NCBI GenBank assembly: GCA_021234155.1
Contig: JAJEKV010000048.1
Location: forward strand, 1,703,873 to 1,767,872
Source of the DNA: Isoetes taiwanensis
Taxonomy: Eukaryota; Streptophyta; Lycopodiopsida; Isoetales; Isoetaceae
Direction of reading: 5' to 3'
DNA length: 64,000 nt
Part shown: piece after piece, positions 46,223-58,325 of the stretch
Numbering within the stretch: position 1 is the stretch's first letter
Layout: every line of letters starts with the position of its first letter
Position numbers and translations under genes: made by a program
The notes under the pieces: generated by a model
What the model was told of the DNA's origin: nothing
The model's input: only the letters and a program-made list of their open reading frames with translations
Database searches by the model: none

Positions 46223-47861
46223 TGTGACGCTCCCTGCTAAACATACAGCGCCCGGCCGTACACTCGGCAGGAAATCCCCCATCCGGCTCAACAACCGCAC
46301 ATGCCCTTCGTCTACCCCGCACTCTAAGGTGACCCTAGTGCGGGGAGGGGACACGAAGGTGTCTTGCGCGCCCTTCCCCTATGGGCTCCTATAACAGCGG
46401 AAGCGATAAACATGTCAGAACTAGCATCAACAATACAATACTACCTCGAAGGGTAGTCCATCACACATCCACAAGTGCAAAGATGATAATCATAAACCGT
46501 AAAACATGAGAGCTCCTACCCATGGCTCAGACTCGTAAGGAGGACGACTGACCGGCTAGGCCTCAAGATAGAGCAGACCGAGTCATGGCAATGGCGAGGG
46601 CTGGCATAAGACAATGGCTAGGGTTGACCACTCCATCCGCCCCTCCTGTGCATACTTTGTAGATGGCCTAAATCAGGCTCTGACATGACTCTAGCCTTCC
46701 GGATACGCAATCCCCTGGTATCACCCATCGGGACTACTCCAGGTTGCATCTCCCTCGGTCCGCCGAGGCGGAAGGGTTGCATCTCCCCTTCCCCGGTCTA
46801 GAGGCTCCTCGGTGCCGAGAGAATCGTGGCGCGACACACGATTCATACCCGACCAACCCCCCAAAACAAGAGCCAAAGCCGACACTTGCAACTCTTGAGA
46901 GGCGGGCACACCATTGCCCCAGGAGGTGTTGGACCCATGCTCGCCCACACGGTGACCAGACCATAAGCCTAGCCCACTATGGGATCCCCTCAGAGCCCCC
47001 CACTCGGCGGGGATCCTCCCTCCCGCATTGCCTCTAGCCCCCGTTGTGTAGTGCTGAGTCACATCATAGCCTCCATAGCCCTGGGTTCCTATGCACAGGC
47101 CTCATCTAATAGGAACTAAGGGATCTAAACTAGGAGCATACTACATATGGCTCTAGGTCTCTACCCCCCTTCCCAACAAGAAAAGCAAGTTCGATCAACC
47201 AACATCACATAGCATCATAACATGATAATCATCATAAGAACATCTTAACCTAATCATACATATCTAACTTACAGTTAGGGTTCCTTGATTAGGGTTCAAG
47301 ATGTTGAATATGGGTTCTAGGATGGCTCTACTCTAGATAATGAATACTAACCCATCCGAGTACTAACTTCCGGATGGACTACTAAGAGCACTACTCCACA
47401 TACCTGCTCCAGAAGCACTCTCTCCCAATCCTGGCGTCTCCATGATCTTCAAGGTGTTCGAGGTAGCTCCCACTCCTGCTGATGCGCTCACGCTCTGGGG
47501 GCTGCCCTGCTATGCTATGCCACAGCAGACGGTTCTCGAAACAGAGTTTCGAGCGCGAAGAAGGTTCCCAGACTGTTGGAGCCAGAAAAGAGGCCTAGGG
47601 TTAGGGTTTAGGCCTTTATAGGTTAGGGTTCACATGTTATGCCACGTGGCTCCAATAGGGTAAGTCCGTGTGGCGGGTGCCCAATAGGTTAAGGCCACGT
47701 GGAAAATGGTCTTAATCTAAGGTTGGCTAAGTTATATGAATAACTTAGTCATGTCCCCTAGTGCCACAATCTATGGTATACAAGGCTATGAAGATAGACT
47801 TGTATAGTGACGGACCTGGAAATATACGTATTTATAGCGTATATTTCCCTGGAACGTCACA
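46223..47861 (-). repeat. 3' LTR of the chromovirus
   Basis: Starts TGTGACGCTCCCTGC and ends GGAACGTCACA; aligns along its length with 53,439-55,072. A short polypurine tract adjoins its inner end. Confidence 0.95.
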
Positions 47862-47875
47862 TTCTCCCCCCCTTA
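47862..47875 (-). other. Polypurine tract of the chromovirus
   Basis: On the minus strand AAGGGGGGGAGAA directly precedes the LTR start TGTGACG. This primes plus-strand DNA synthesis and fixes the element's orientation. Confidence 0.85.
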
Positions 47876-49700
47876 GGATAATGCTGTCCTCAGCATTACG
47901 CTAAGGTGACTAACCTACACTAATCCTGCAAAAGCACACAACAAGAATATATGAACTTAACTCTATTGAAAAGATCAACTTTTCGTTAATTACTTATTAT
48001 GTAATTATAAAGCTATATTTATAAGTTATACAAATTATATAGCTATAACAACTATTATTATAAAAGTATACACATATAATATTATTACAACAAATTTAGG
48101 AGTTCATAGTTAGTCTAAAATCTATGACTCCTATCTTCTCGTAACGTGCTCCCTCCTTCATGCTTCCCTTCACCGGCCTGCACAAGTAGCACATTACGTT
48201 ATATCTCTAACATATATAAAATTATACATGTGTTTTTTGGTGATGTGGCAAGAGAAGGTGACGTGTATGAGGGAATTAATTCCACGTCAGATTGAGATGG
48301 AGGGCCAGGATTTCTTTAGGTAAAGTAGGGTTTGGGTCATTCCGGCAAGGTGTGGAGCTCCGCTTTGAGTCCTGAGTGCTGATTGTGCATGTACGTCGGC
48401 GTTTTGAAGTCGGCATGTCTGTTCTTTCAGCACCCTAATTTTTGCAGCTTCTTGCTGAACAGGGCTATGCAATTCGCTGGATCCTTTGGTGCAAAATAAA
48501 ACCCAGAAGTTCTGTATTGGCTAAGCATGGCTTTCTTATTTGTCTGAATTCATCCAACAGCAGAAAAACGCAGAGTTCTATTTGTTCTCTTTCGCAGAGT
48601 TGCATTTAACTTTTCTCCATAAACTTGCGCATAAGAACATCGGTGGAAAGCAACTGCTTGCAAAACCGGTCAAAAATCTTGCTATTGAGCAATCGAATTA
48701 GAGAAATATTGATTCTGAACAATTTAGGACTTAATCTGCAACAAATATGACAATAAGATGAAACTTCCTTTAAGATTCTGGCAAGAGCATTGGGAGATCT
48801 GAAATCGATGCCATAGATATGTTGATAATAGGAATACTTGGCAGTGCACTGGATATTTTGATTATGTTTTAGATAACGTGTTGTGTAAAGAGTAATAGTT
48901 GTTAAGTCAAGTAAAATTGTTAGTTAAGGCAAGAGCATTAGAATACATCATTGTAAAAACTATTCCAAGATGTCACGCAAATGTTAGAAATTCCTTCTGA
49001 CTAAGGAAGGAGTACTGAGCTAAATCCAATCCGTCAGGGCACCTTATCATTTTCTTCAACATATAACTAACAACATTCTAATCCCAAGTTCCACCCGTTG
49101 ATCTATTTGGGCTACTACAAAAAACCCATCGAAGTATAGCGGCGGCCGCCGCATTACCATCTTGTAGTTAATAAGTTTGTGGTTTTAGGGGACCACCCCC
49201 CTTACCTACCTCCCTGAGCCGAACTACTAGCTCAAGGTTACCCTACTACCTTGCACTCGATCATGGCCCTTTTGGATTTGAGCTTAAGGACCATTTAAGA
49301 TGATCCTATCATCGCCCATGATCAAGTGCTACCTTGTACTCGGTTACCCGGTGCCGAGTACCCCTAGTGCATCATGCCCCCTAGGGTTTTAAGCTAGGGA
49401 ACGTCTCACGATCCCATCATCGCGCATGATCACTTTGACCTTCACCATGACCCTCCTACGGCCAGGTGTGCGTACCCCGCATCGCGGCATAGAGAGCATC
49501 CGATCGATGTCCCATCATCGCCCACCATGCCTCATTCCTCACTCACATGACCCTAATGGTCATGCGCACCTCTTGGTGCGTGCTGGCCTAGAGAATGCCT
49601 TAAAGGCGTATCTCATCATCGCCCACACGTTCCAAGATTCTGGCACATGCACTCTACTAACTAGAATACATGAGCCAGAACTTAAGGCTAACTAAGAAAT
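47876..49700. other. Non-coding stretch between the chromodomain and 3' LTR
   Basis: AT-rich at first, then without recognisable coding content. It includes CTACTACAAAAAACCC followed by AGCGGCGGCCGCCGC at 49,112-49,155, and a quasi-repeat at 49,302-49,630. Its length, about 1.8 kb, is large for a chromovirus 3' region and may include secondary insertions. Confidence 0.45.
49302..49630 (+). repeat. Degenerate repeat of about 100 bp, four units
   Basis: The motif CCCATCATCGCCCATGATC, with variations, recurs near 49,302, 49,410, 49,508 and 49,610. Spacing of about 100 bp and similar flanks suggest old tandem units. Confidence 0.55.
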
Positions 49701-49708
49701 ATACTAAG

Positions 49709-50068
49709 CTAACCTCCTGGCAAGTCGGCGTCGATCAAATCGAAGACGACTCGCCCATCAAACTCCTTCCTAAACTCTGGGTATTGCTTCTCCAAATCCT
49801 GCTTCGATACCCAGGTCGCGTCTTCCACGGGCAAGTGCTTCCACTTGACTAAATACTGGAGGAATTGAGAACACCTAGTCCTCTTGAATGAATTATCAAG
49901 AAGCAATTCAGACACAATTTCAACTTGATCCTCCGTCATTTCCAACAAAGTTGGAGTATCCAAACCCTCATCAAGGTAAGGATCGTGCCTTTTGAATAAA
50001 CTCACATGGAAGACCTTAAGGTGGCCGAGAGATCCAACTTGTAGGCCTGAGAGCCCACTTTTCTCCAA
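49709..50068 (-). pseudogene. Chromodomain at the integrase C terminus
   Basis: LKVFHVSLFKRHDPYLDEGL is the end of the integrase C-terminal region. SQFLQYLVKWKHLPVEDATW, then VSKQDLEKQYPEF, is a clear chromodomain, with the aromatic residues and hydrophobic core of the fold. It is open through its end at 49,709. Confidence 0.9.
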
Positions 50069-50509
50069 GATCTTGAACGCACCAGCCCACCTAGGCGAGC
50101 TTCTTACAGTTGCCGATGCGAAGCTTCCCTTGCTTAACCTTTACTTGAGCCAAACTTTATCTCTCACAACAAAACAACTCTCGAGGAGTTTTATGTCTAT
50201 CTGCTAGACTCTTCAGATGTGCCCATGCTGTTGAAGATTTTCTTACACTTCTACCAAAAGCTACCGCATATATGTTGTCGTTGTTGAGAAACTTCCACCT
50301 TGGGCACTAGATTATGCCACATAACTAGGGTCAAGCATTGATAACTGTAACTGATCATCTTGCTTCATATTATTGTACGTAATTGACCAGGTGGATGTAC
50401 TCGGCCCATTTGGATTACTTGCTCCAACCATAGTTTCTCAACGTGCTCTCCAAAATTGTGTTGGTGCGGTCCCTTTGCCGATTTGACTGCAAATGATAAG
50501 CAAAACTCG

Positions 50510-50983
50510 TCAACAAGTTGGTGCAGCTCGTGTTGAAGAAGTCTTGCTAAACGTCGCTGAAGAACTTCGGATCTCTATTGGTGATGATCGACCTGTGCGT
50601 TCCATGCAGCCTAAAAGAACTCTTATGTAGAACACACGGCTAGATCCAAGGCGGTGTCTATGGTGTGGCATGGCAAGTATGTGCCCTTTTGATAAGCTAT
50701 ATACCACAACCATCAAGGCTTCAAAGCTTCTTGTTGTCCTTGGAAGGCCCGCTATGAAAACCATGTTGAAGACTTCCCACTTGGTGTCTGGCACCTCCCA
50801 AGGTTCCAAAACTCCTTGAATTCGAAATTGTTCCGCCCTTGTCTGCTGGCTCCACTGACATTCTTGAATATGTCTGATTATCTGCTTCTTCATGCCCGGC
50901 CAGACGTAGCTACTTCTAATCTTGAAGTAGGCCTTTATAAATTTCGCATGGCCAGAAATAGGGCTATTATGCGTGTTATGCAA
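50510..50983 (-). pseudogene. Integrase N-terminal and core region, inactivated
   Basis: The H-H-C-C zinc segment is present as HNSPISGHAKFIKAYFKIRS and IIRHIQECQWSQQ, where the last Cys has become Ser. In the core, MVFIAGLPRTT stands where the family has an Asp after the first Met, and VVVYSLSKGHILA has Tyr in place of a conserved Asp. The loss of a metal-binding acid implies inactivity. The rest of the core is frameshifted. Confidence 0.85.
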
Positions 50984-51239
50984 AATTTTTCTTACTTCTT
51001 ATACTTTGGGTATGCATAATTGTTCTTTGATATTAAAGATTACCTTCCTTTTTAAAATACTTGAAGGTTTCTCTTTCTTGATCCGTCCTTGCACTCTTCT
51101 AAAGATGAGCCCATATGTGCTTGAACTCCATGTTGGGGAAGATGGCTTCTTCTATCTTCTTGCCGAATTTGCTTGCCAAAGAGGAGATGGCATTGCAAGT
51201 TGCTGCTTCAAAAGCTTGCCAAAGAGTGGTGACGTCTTA

Positions 51240-51560
51240 ACATCTCCACGGCTGCATGCTCTTCCATTGATTTGCTGTAGAACACGATGTCGTCGAAGAG
51301 AATTGATGAAGAAATCATGTCGTTCCTCAAATGCATACAAGTTGGTGGAGCATTCCATAGACTTAGGGGCATTACTGTGAAATCGTAGTGCCCATACTGT
51401 GTTCTGAAGGAGTCTTATAATTATCTTCCCCCTTCATCCTTATTTGCTGATTGCCGGAGCTTAAATCAATTTTGTAGAAGAATCTTGCTTCTTGGGGCTG
51501 ATCCATTATGTCGTTGCTTGTTGAACTGCCCATGGTTGATATACATCCTTAGGCTTGCAT
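51240..51560 (-). pseudogene. Reverse transcriptase remnant of the chromovirus
   Basis: RMYINHGQFNKQRH, then SFRTQYGHYDFTVMPLSLWN and ILFDDIVFYSKSMEEH follow the order of Ty3 reverse transcriptase motifs. The active-site Asp pair is preserved as FDDI at about 51,300-51,286, but several stops interrupt the frame upstream. Confidence 0.85.
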
Positions 51561-52054
51561 CTTGGCCGAAAAGATCCCCAAGTCAATCAAGCCATACAAG
51601 CTTTTTTGAGCTCTGCTAGCTCAGAAGTGCTCATTCTATGAGAGCTTTGCTGGTCAGCTCTGCATCTTGTGCAAGGGTGATTTCAGACTGTACGCCTCTA
51701 TAGAGCAAAAGCTCTCAATTTTCACCTGGAGGTATATCATGGGACTTCTTGATTAACTTAGAAATTGGCCGAGGCAACTGTTTCGAAGTAGCATCTTCCT
51801 TCTTACTATTGCGTACGCTGTTGGCAATGCCAAATATGCTGAGCAGCCTACTGTGCCGGGGGATTTGGCCCATGGCGAACCTTCTTCGGAGAATCGAGTC
51901 GAGGTGGTGGAGGCTTGCTTTTCGACCCTGGTCAGCTACCTTGTCAGATCCATTGGTGGAGATAAATCCTGCATGCTGCCTTCTTCTTCTCGTACTCCAT
52001 ATCTTGCTTCAGCTTTAAGTAGCTTCTCGCTGATGTTGCCCCCCTTGGACTGCA

Positions 52055-53000
52055 TTGGATATGGTTGCCGAGCGTAGGCCTGGTCTGTTCTTCGGCCTCC
52101 TTCTCCTCTTGTTCGTCTTGCTGTGGTTCTCTGATAACCACACTCTCCCTATGCCTAGCTTTACGCCTCTTTGTTTGTTTCTCCCTTGCCTACGTCTCTT
52201 CCTTCCTTTTCTTCGCATTGATTGCTTTCGCTCCCCTTCTTTCTTTGTTCACGCATTTGGGGTTGCTTTCGTATTACCGAGGTTGCTCCCTCTTGCTTCT
52301 TTGCTCCCCTATTCTTCACGGTGTTGGGGTTGCTCCCTCTTGTCGAGGTTGCTCTTGCTACTTGCTCTTCACTGTTGGGGTTGCTCACATTCTTGCCGAG
52401 GTTGCTCTCGCTACTTGCTCTTCCTCTGCTCTCCCCCACATTCTTTGGGGTTGCTCCATTGCCGGGTTGCTCTCGCTACTTGCTCTTCCTCTACTCTCCC
52501 TGTTTTTGGGGGTTGCTCCTATTGCCCGAGGTTGCTCTGCGCTACTTGCTCTTCCACCTGCGAGAAGCAGGCATACGATCTCAATTCCCCAAGTCTTGCG
52601 ATCATTAGCTGAAGTGCTAAGTCGTTGCTCCTCCATGAGTGAAAGCGATTAGATGCGAAGAGCTTGAGTGGCTAAGTTCGTCGTCTGGCCTAGGTCGCAG
52701 GGCCTCAAGAATTTGCTTGCCGCCACCCACCTTGAGTGCTTCAACGTTCTAATGCAAGCTGGAGCTTCCAACCTTCCTAGCTACTTGTTTGGTCCTCCCA
52801 ACAACTTAGCTTCCTTGATGGTGGCCTCTTCGAGCGATCTTGCCTCTATCTTCGCGGCTCCTTTGGATCGATCTCGTCGGCTGTTCGTTTGGTGGACACT
52901 CCTGTGGCAGCTTCGGAGATTAGCTTCTAATTCGCCTTACAAGGGTAAAAGAGAGGTTCAAGCTACCATTTGGGGAACTTCTAGGGAGTAGAGGTGCTTC
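52055..53000 (-). pseudogene. Gag-like region of the chromovirus with internal repeats
   Basis: Position next to the 5' LTR fits gag. Minus-strand frames give charged, low-complexity text such as EEQVARATSARM repeated with changes, without a recognisable capsid core or zinc knuckle. Confidence 0.45.
52255..52560. repeat. Imperfect tandem repeat of 50-65 bp, about five units
   Basis: On the plus strand GGGGTTGCTCC…GAGGTTGCTC…GCTACTTGCTCTTC recurs about five times with variable spacers. Confidence 0.8.
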
Positions 53001-53425
53001 CATAGGTTTATTAGCTACTTTTTCTTAAGAGTAAATTTATTATAACTATGGGTTATTAATTAAGGTACTATTCCTAAACGCTTAACTATTGCTCGAAATT
53101 TCCTATTTCTTTTGGGCCAAGTAGTGGTCATTTCATGCCATTTTCTTTCAAGCTTTATTTTAAGCGATTTCTCATTCAATTTTTCACTTGAAAGGTGCGG
53201 TTCATGAACAACTTGAGCTCAAATTTACTAGAAGGTTTCTTTTGACTATATTATTTCTACCACTTAGACTATACTTAATCTAATTACGACCCTACTAATG
53301 GAAAAAAATTTCTCCCACATTTCGCGGTTCAAGACTGGAATTCTCATTGCATTCATTAGCTAGGCCAGTTAGTCTACCTATTCAGGGATATGGTCAGTGC
53401 TAGCTCTTGGTCAACCAAGAACATT

Positions 53426-53437
53426 GCTCTGATACCA
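53426..53437 (-). other. Primer binding site, initiator tRNA-Met
   Basis: On the minus strand TGGTATCAGAGC lies one base inside the 5' LTR. It is the standard 12-base complement of the 3' end of plant initiator tRNA-Met. Confidence 0.95.
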
Positions 53438-53438
53438 T

Positions 53439-55072
53439 TGTGATGCTCCCTGCTAAACATACGGCGCCCGGCCGTACACTCGGCAGGAAATCCCCCATCC
53501 GGCTCAACAACCGCACAGGCCCTTCGTCTACCCCGCACTCTAAGGTGACCCTAGTGCGGGGAGGGGACACGAAGGTGTCTTGCGCGCCCTTCCCCTATGG
53601 GCTCCTATAACAGCGGAAGCGATAAACATGTCAGAACTAGCATCAACAATACAATACTACCTCGAAGGGTAGTCCATCACACATCCACAAGTGCAAAGAT
53701 GATAATCATAAACCGTAAAACATGAGAGCTCCTACCCATGGCTCAGACTCGTAAGGAGGACGACTGACCGGCTAGGCCTCAAGATAGAGCAGACCGAGTC
53801 ATGGCAATGGCGAGGGCTGGCATAAGACAATGGCTAGGGTTGACCACTCCATCCGCCCCTCCTGTGCATACTTTGCAGGTGGCCTAAATCAGGCTCTGAC
53901 ATGACTCTAGCCTTCCGGATACGCAATCCCCTGGTATCACCCATCGGGACTACTCCAGGTTGCATCTCCCTGGTCCGTCGAGGCAGGAAGGGTTGCATCT
54001 CCCCTTCCCGGGGTCTAGAGGCTCCTCGGGCGGCCAGAGAATCGTGGCGACACACGATTCATACCCGACTGAACCCCCCAAAACAAGAGCCAAGCTGACA
54101 CTTGCAACTCTTGAGAGGCAGGGCGACACCATTGCCCCAGAAGGTGTCGGACCCATGGTCGGCCCACACGAAGTGACCGACCATAAGCCTAGCCCACTAT
54201 GGGATCCCCCGTAGCCCCCACTCGGTAGGGATCCTCCCTCCGCATTGCCTCTAGCCCCGTTGTGTAGTGCTGAGTCACATCATAGCCTCCATAGCCCGGT
54301 GGGTTCCTATGCACAGGCCGCATCTAATAGGAACTAAGGGATCTAAACTAGGAGCATACTACATATGGCTCTAGGTCTCTACCCCCCTTCCCAACAAGAG
54401 GAGCAAACATGGTCAACCAACATCACATAGCATCATAACATGATAATCATCATAAGAACATCTTAACCTAATCACACATATCTAACTTACAGTTAGGGTT
54501 CCTTGATTAGGGTTCAAGATGTTGAATATGGGTTCTAGGATGGCTCTACTCGAGATACGAAATACTAACCCATCTGGAGTACTAACTTCCAGATGGACTA
54601 CTAAGAGCACTACTCCACATACCTGCTCCAGAAGCACTCTCTTCCAATCCTGGCGTCTCCATGATCTTCAAGGTGTTCGAGGTAGCTCCCACTCCTGCTG
54701 ATGTGCTCACGCTCTGGGGGCTGCCCTGCTATGCTGTGCCACAGCAGACGGTTCTCGAAACGGAGTTTCGAGCGCGAAGAAGGTTCCTAGACTGTTGGAG
54801 CCAGAAAAGAGGCCTAGGGTTAGGGTTTAGGCCTTTATAGGTTAGGGTTCACATGTTATGCCACGTGGCTCCAATAGGGTAAGTCCGTGTGGCGGGTGCC
54901 CAATAGGTTAAGGCCACCTGAAAATGGTTAAGGTTGGCTAAGTTATATGAATAACTTAGTCATGTCCCCTAGTGCCACAATCTATGGTATACAAGGCTAT
55001 GAAGATAGACTTGTATAGTGACGGACCTGGAAATATACGTATTTATAGCGTATATTTCCCTGGAACGTCACA
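53439..55072 (-). repeat. 5' LTR of the chromovirus
   Basis: Begins TGTGATGCTCCCTGC and ends GGAACGTCACA. The inner terminus has TGTGATG where the other LTR has TGTGACG. Confidence 0.95.
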
Positions 55073-55077
55073 CCACA
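55073..55077. repeat. Target-site duplication CCACA (right)
   Basis: Matches 46,218-46,222. Confidence 0.9.
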
Positions 55078-55084
55078 TAAACAA

Positions 55085-55109
55085 GGGTTTGCCCCCTTAG
55101 GGGCAACCC
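55085..55109. repeat. GGGTTTGCCCC hairpin followed by A-run
   Basis: GGGTTTGCCCC and GGGGCAACCC pair with one bulged T and are followed by AAAAAA, as at 44,004-44,025. With the left flank of the chromovirus it restores one interrupted repeat copy. Confidence 0.7.
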
Positions 55110-58100
55110 AAAAAATATTTTGATTTAGTTAGAGTAGACTAGATGCCACATGTGATCTAGAGAAATGTAAAGCACCAACCCATTAGCTCTATTGCATTAT
55201 GATACCCTACTAAAAGTGGCAAAGAATAATACATATTGAAATTCTAACAATTTTGCAACCATGTTTCTTATTTATGTTCTACATGGATGCATCGTCGCAC
55301 ATTAACAATTAGAATGTAGATCAAAGATCTGCAAATAATTAGAGTGGATAACCCATGATATGCAAGATATCTAGCAGATTCTCCAACATTAGTACATCTA
55401 CATCGTTAAATATGTTAAGATTCCCTTCAGGGGTGTTCAAAACAAATTTTTAATCAAGATTTGGTTTGACCATTCAGTTCCCAAAGGTTATATGGAAATA
55501 ACATTCTATGGAAATAAAGCTGTGGATGTACAAAGGAAATAGAACTAAGATTTAAGAACAAACAATCTCTCTACCTCAATCTTAGCTCTTGATAAATGGC
55601 AGCAAGGAAAACTCAAACAGCAAGCACATAGCATCTATTATGTAGAATAATCATCAATGTGCCAACATTTATGTACATATCCATGAGCAATAGCACATAC
55701 ACTTCAAACATAGGCAAGTTGGATCTATTTTTGCTACACATGCCATCGAAAACTCTTGAGTATACTTCAAATACTAGGGAAGGTGGATCCATTTCAGATA
55801 AAGATAATGCCATTGAAAACTTTGCGATTCCTTATCTACACAACCACTAGGTGTGACCCGACCTGAGCTCCTGTTTGGGCATGATCTACAACGGAGACTG
55901 AAATATAACTGAAATATAACGACTTTAGCAATCATATTGTGTAGCTGTCCATTTGAATCAAGAATGCACGTGATAGGACGTATCCCGTGAGATCCAGGAT
56001 CTCTTAGTATAATCTAGACCAGACTAAACTACAAACATATTAAATGATTAGCTTTGAAATAGCAAAGCCCAACTTCTGGGTGGTGCATCAACTGCTAAAC
56101 TATCTCAATCTTCCATGAATCCGTCTCTGCTAATGGCCTGCGAAATTATTGCACATTTGGCATTAAGCCTTCTTGGTTTGAAACATTCTACTGCAAAGCT
56201 AACTTCTTGCTGTATGCATACCTATGTGCATACAATGTAGTTATTGCGCTTTCAAATGGTCATTTCTGTAATTATGCTGCCACTAGCATGCATTTGTATC
56301 AACCACGAACTTTTACACCACGCACCTATGTTCCTCTAACCAGAAACTTGAAGCTTCAAAGGCCTGCAAAAACCCATGCATGTTGAGCAAACAATATTAA
56401 AACAACAGCATGACCAAGCATCGAAACCATTTATTCTTGATCTCAGCACACCTTCATATTCTGCCACCATTTGTTCTAGCCATGTTAATACGCTAGACTA
56501 CCCAGCATTCACATAGAATTTGCTTCCACAATGAAGTCAAGATTTATGGTTCTGCAATGAAATATTGCTATTATCTTGGTGCTTCTAACTCAAACACATT
56601 GGCGAGTAATCATTTATACAGACTTGTCACTCATCTCCATAGAGACACCACAGCTTGGAAGCATACTAAATGTTGGCAGACCCCTTATTCTATAACTAAC
56701 TATCTGTGCATATGGTCTCAGCATTAATTTCTTGTCTTACTTGCATCAGTGAGACACGCAATGCATGCAGGGCATAGAATATAAGTGCCATATAGTGTTT
56801 GGGCTGCAATATATCTGTTTGCATGTATGGTTTCTGTTTCTATCTTCATGTATAACAGCACTAAGCCTTAATCTCGTCAGTACGTTAAGTTCGTAGGTCT
56901 TCTCTCTGTGATAATAATTGCAATACCTCTAGTACACAAACTTCTGCATGCTAGATTGTTGCCAGCATTAAAGTCGCTGTTGCCCAACGATATATCTGTA
57001 TCATGAACAATAGTACTTACAACAGAAGAAAACGATGTCCAGATTATTATTTGCATATTATTTAATGAGTGTATTGTTCTAAGGCGTCTTCATGCTATAA
57101 GTTATCACACGACAGGATGTTCAGCAAGTTGTAATCCACAACAAAAGCATGCATGCATTGTCGTAAACCTTAAAATCAAACATCGCCTAACATTGCCTTG
57201 CAAGCTTGTTAATCTCTAATACCGTCTATGTATTCACAACCTTGAACCAAGGACACTTTCCTGGCACTATTATGACACAAATACACAGATTAGATGTCAT
57301 AAGAATTATTGACTTACAGAAATTTGCAGCAGTAAAGTGTTGGTGACCGGCACATACCCTCAAGCATGAATCATTGAAGATGCTCATATATCATCACTGT
57401 GAAGCAAAAAAATGAATCGTTCAGGAAAAACAAAATAATGTAGAATTTGAATTAGATTAAGGCTGTGCCTTGCCAAATTGTTTTTATCTACATAATACCA
57501 CTGTACACCTTATCTAAAAGCATAGTTGAAGATTCACAATTTCCCTTGCCCAATGCTTGCTTTTAATGATTGCGATGCACTGCAATAGATGCTTCAAAAA
57601 ATGCAAGACTAACTCAATATACCTGTGTTTTAGGATGGCTTGGCATGGCATAGTCCACAATTCTTAGTGGACGTTTCAGTGAATTGAAGTAAAGGCATTG
57701 AAAAGTTATAGAAATCAGTAAACAACAAATAGTTGCATGCCATGGGTTATTAGCTGACTATTCGTCAGAAAAGCAATCCCAGACTGCGCACATGCATGCA
57801 AAGCTGCATAACTGATTGCCGGAAGATGGGTCCTTCGTATACCAAAGCATTTTGCTCTAGTACTAGCTTAAGGAATGAATCTAATTGGCCATGGAGTTTG
57901 GCTGCACATTCAACAAGTTTGATCAGCATTATGGATGCAATGGAGCTCACATGTCTGCAACTACATCAATATCAACCTCTTTATTATTTCTCGTCTAGTC
58001 TTCTCATGCTTGATCTCTATGTTCTAAATAGACAACACTCTGGTCACACGCAATGTCATATCTATGTTCAAAAATGAACTGTGCTAACACTACAGTGGCC

Positions 58101-58325
58101 TGCAACCGATATGAAAAATGCATGATAGCTCCCTTCCCCACATTAATAAGCTAGAAATTTAGATTAAGTTCAATATTCTGCTTACCCAACCTTGCTGCAA
58201 CAAAGCATTGTTTCTATGCATGTAGGTACAATTTTCTAAAATGGCATGAATCTTCTGAAAATAGGAACAAAGAACTCAGATGACGGCGGGAGAACTTAGG
58301 AATTTTGCACTTCGTGGGTATGATT
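55110..58325. other. AT-rich intergenic region, no recognised gene
   Basis: Only short open frames without domain resemblance, and no clear repeat boundary before the 1.67-kb duplication. Confidence 0.5.

Larger units (their letters stand above)
46223..55072 (-). mobile_element. Full-length Ty3/gypsy chromovirus LTR retrotransposon, coding-dead
   Basis: Two LTRs of about 1.64 kb flank 5.58 kb. Both LTRs end TGTGA…CGTCACA and the element is bounded by CCACA duplications. The primer binding site and polypurine tract place it on the minus strand. Decayed pieces occur in Ty3 order: gag, reverse transcriptase, integrase, chromodomain. The chromodomain after integrase marks it as a chromovirus, a group that uses the domain to choose chromatin targets. 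The LTRs differ by scattered substitutions and short indels, so insertion is not very recent. Stops and lost catalytic residues mean it cannot move alone. Confidence 0.95.

Noticed and set aside
46721-47062. Open frames within the LTRs
   Set aside because: They lie in GC-rich LTR sequence, differ between the two LTRs by frame-changing indels and have no recognisable product.
52161-52652. Plus-strand frames rich in Leu, Ser and Cys at 52.1-52.65 kb
   Set aside because: They are the antisense of the repetitive gag region of a minus-strand element.
46223-55072. Two 1.64-kb direct repeats considered as a segmental duplication
   Set aside because: TG…CA ends, PBS, PPT and CCACA target duplications identify them as LTRs of one element.
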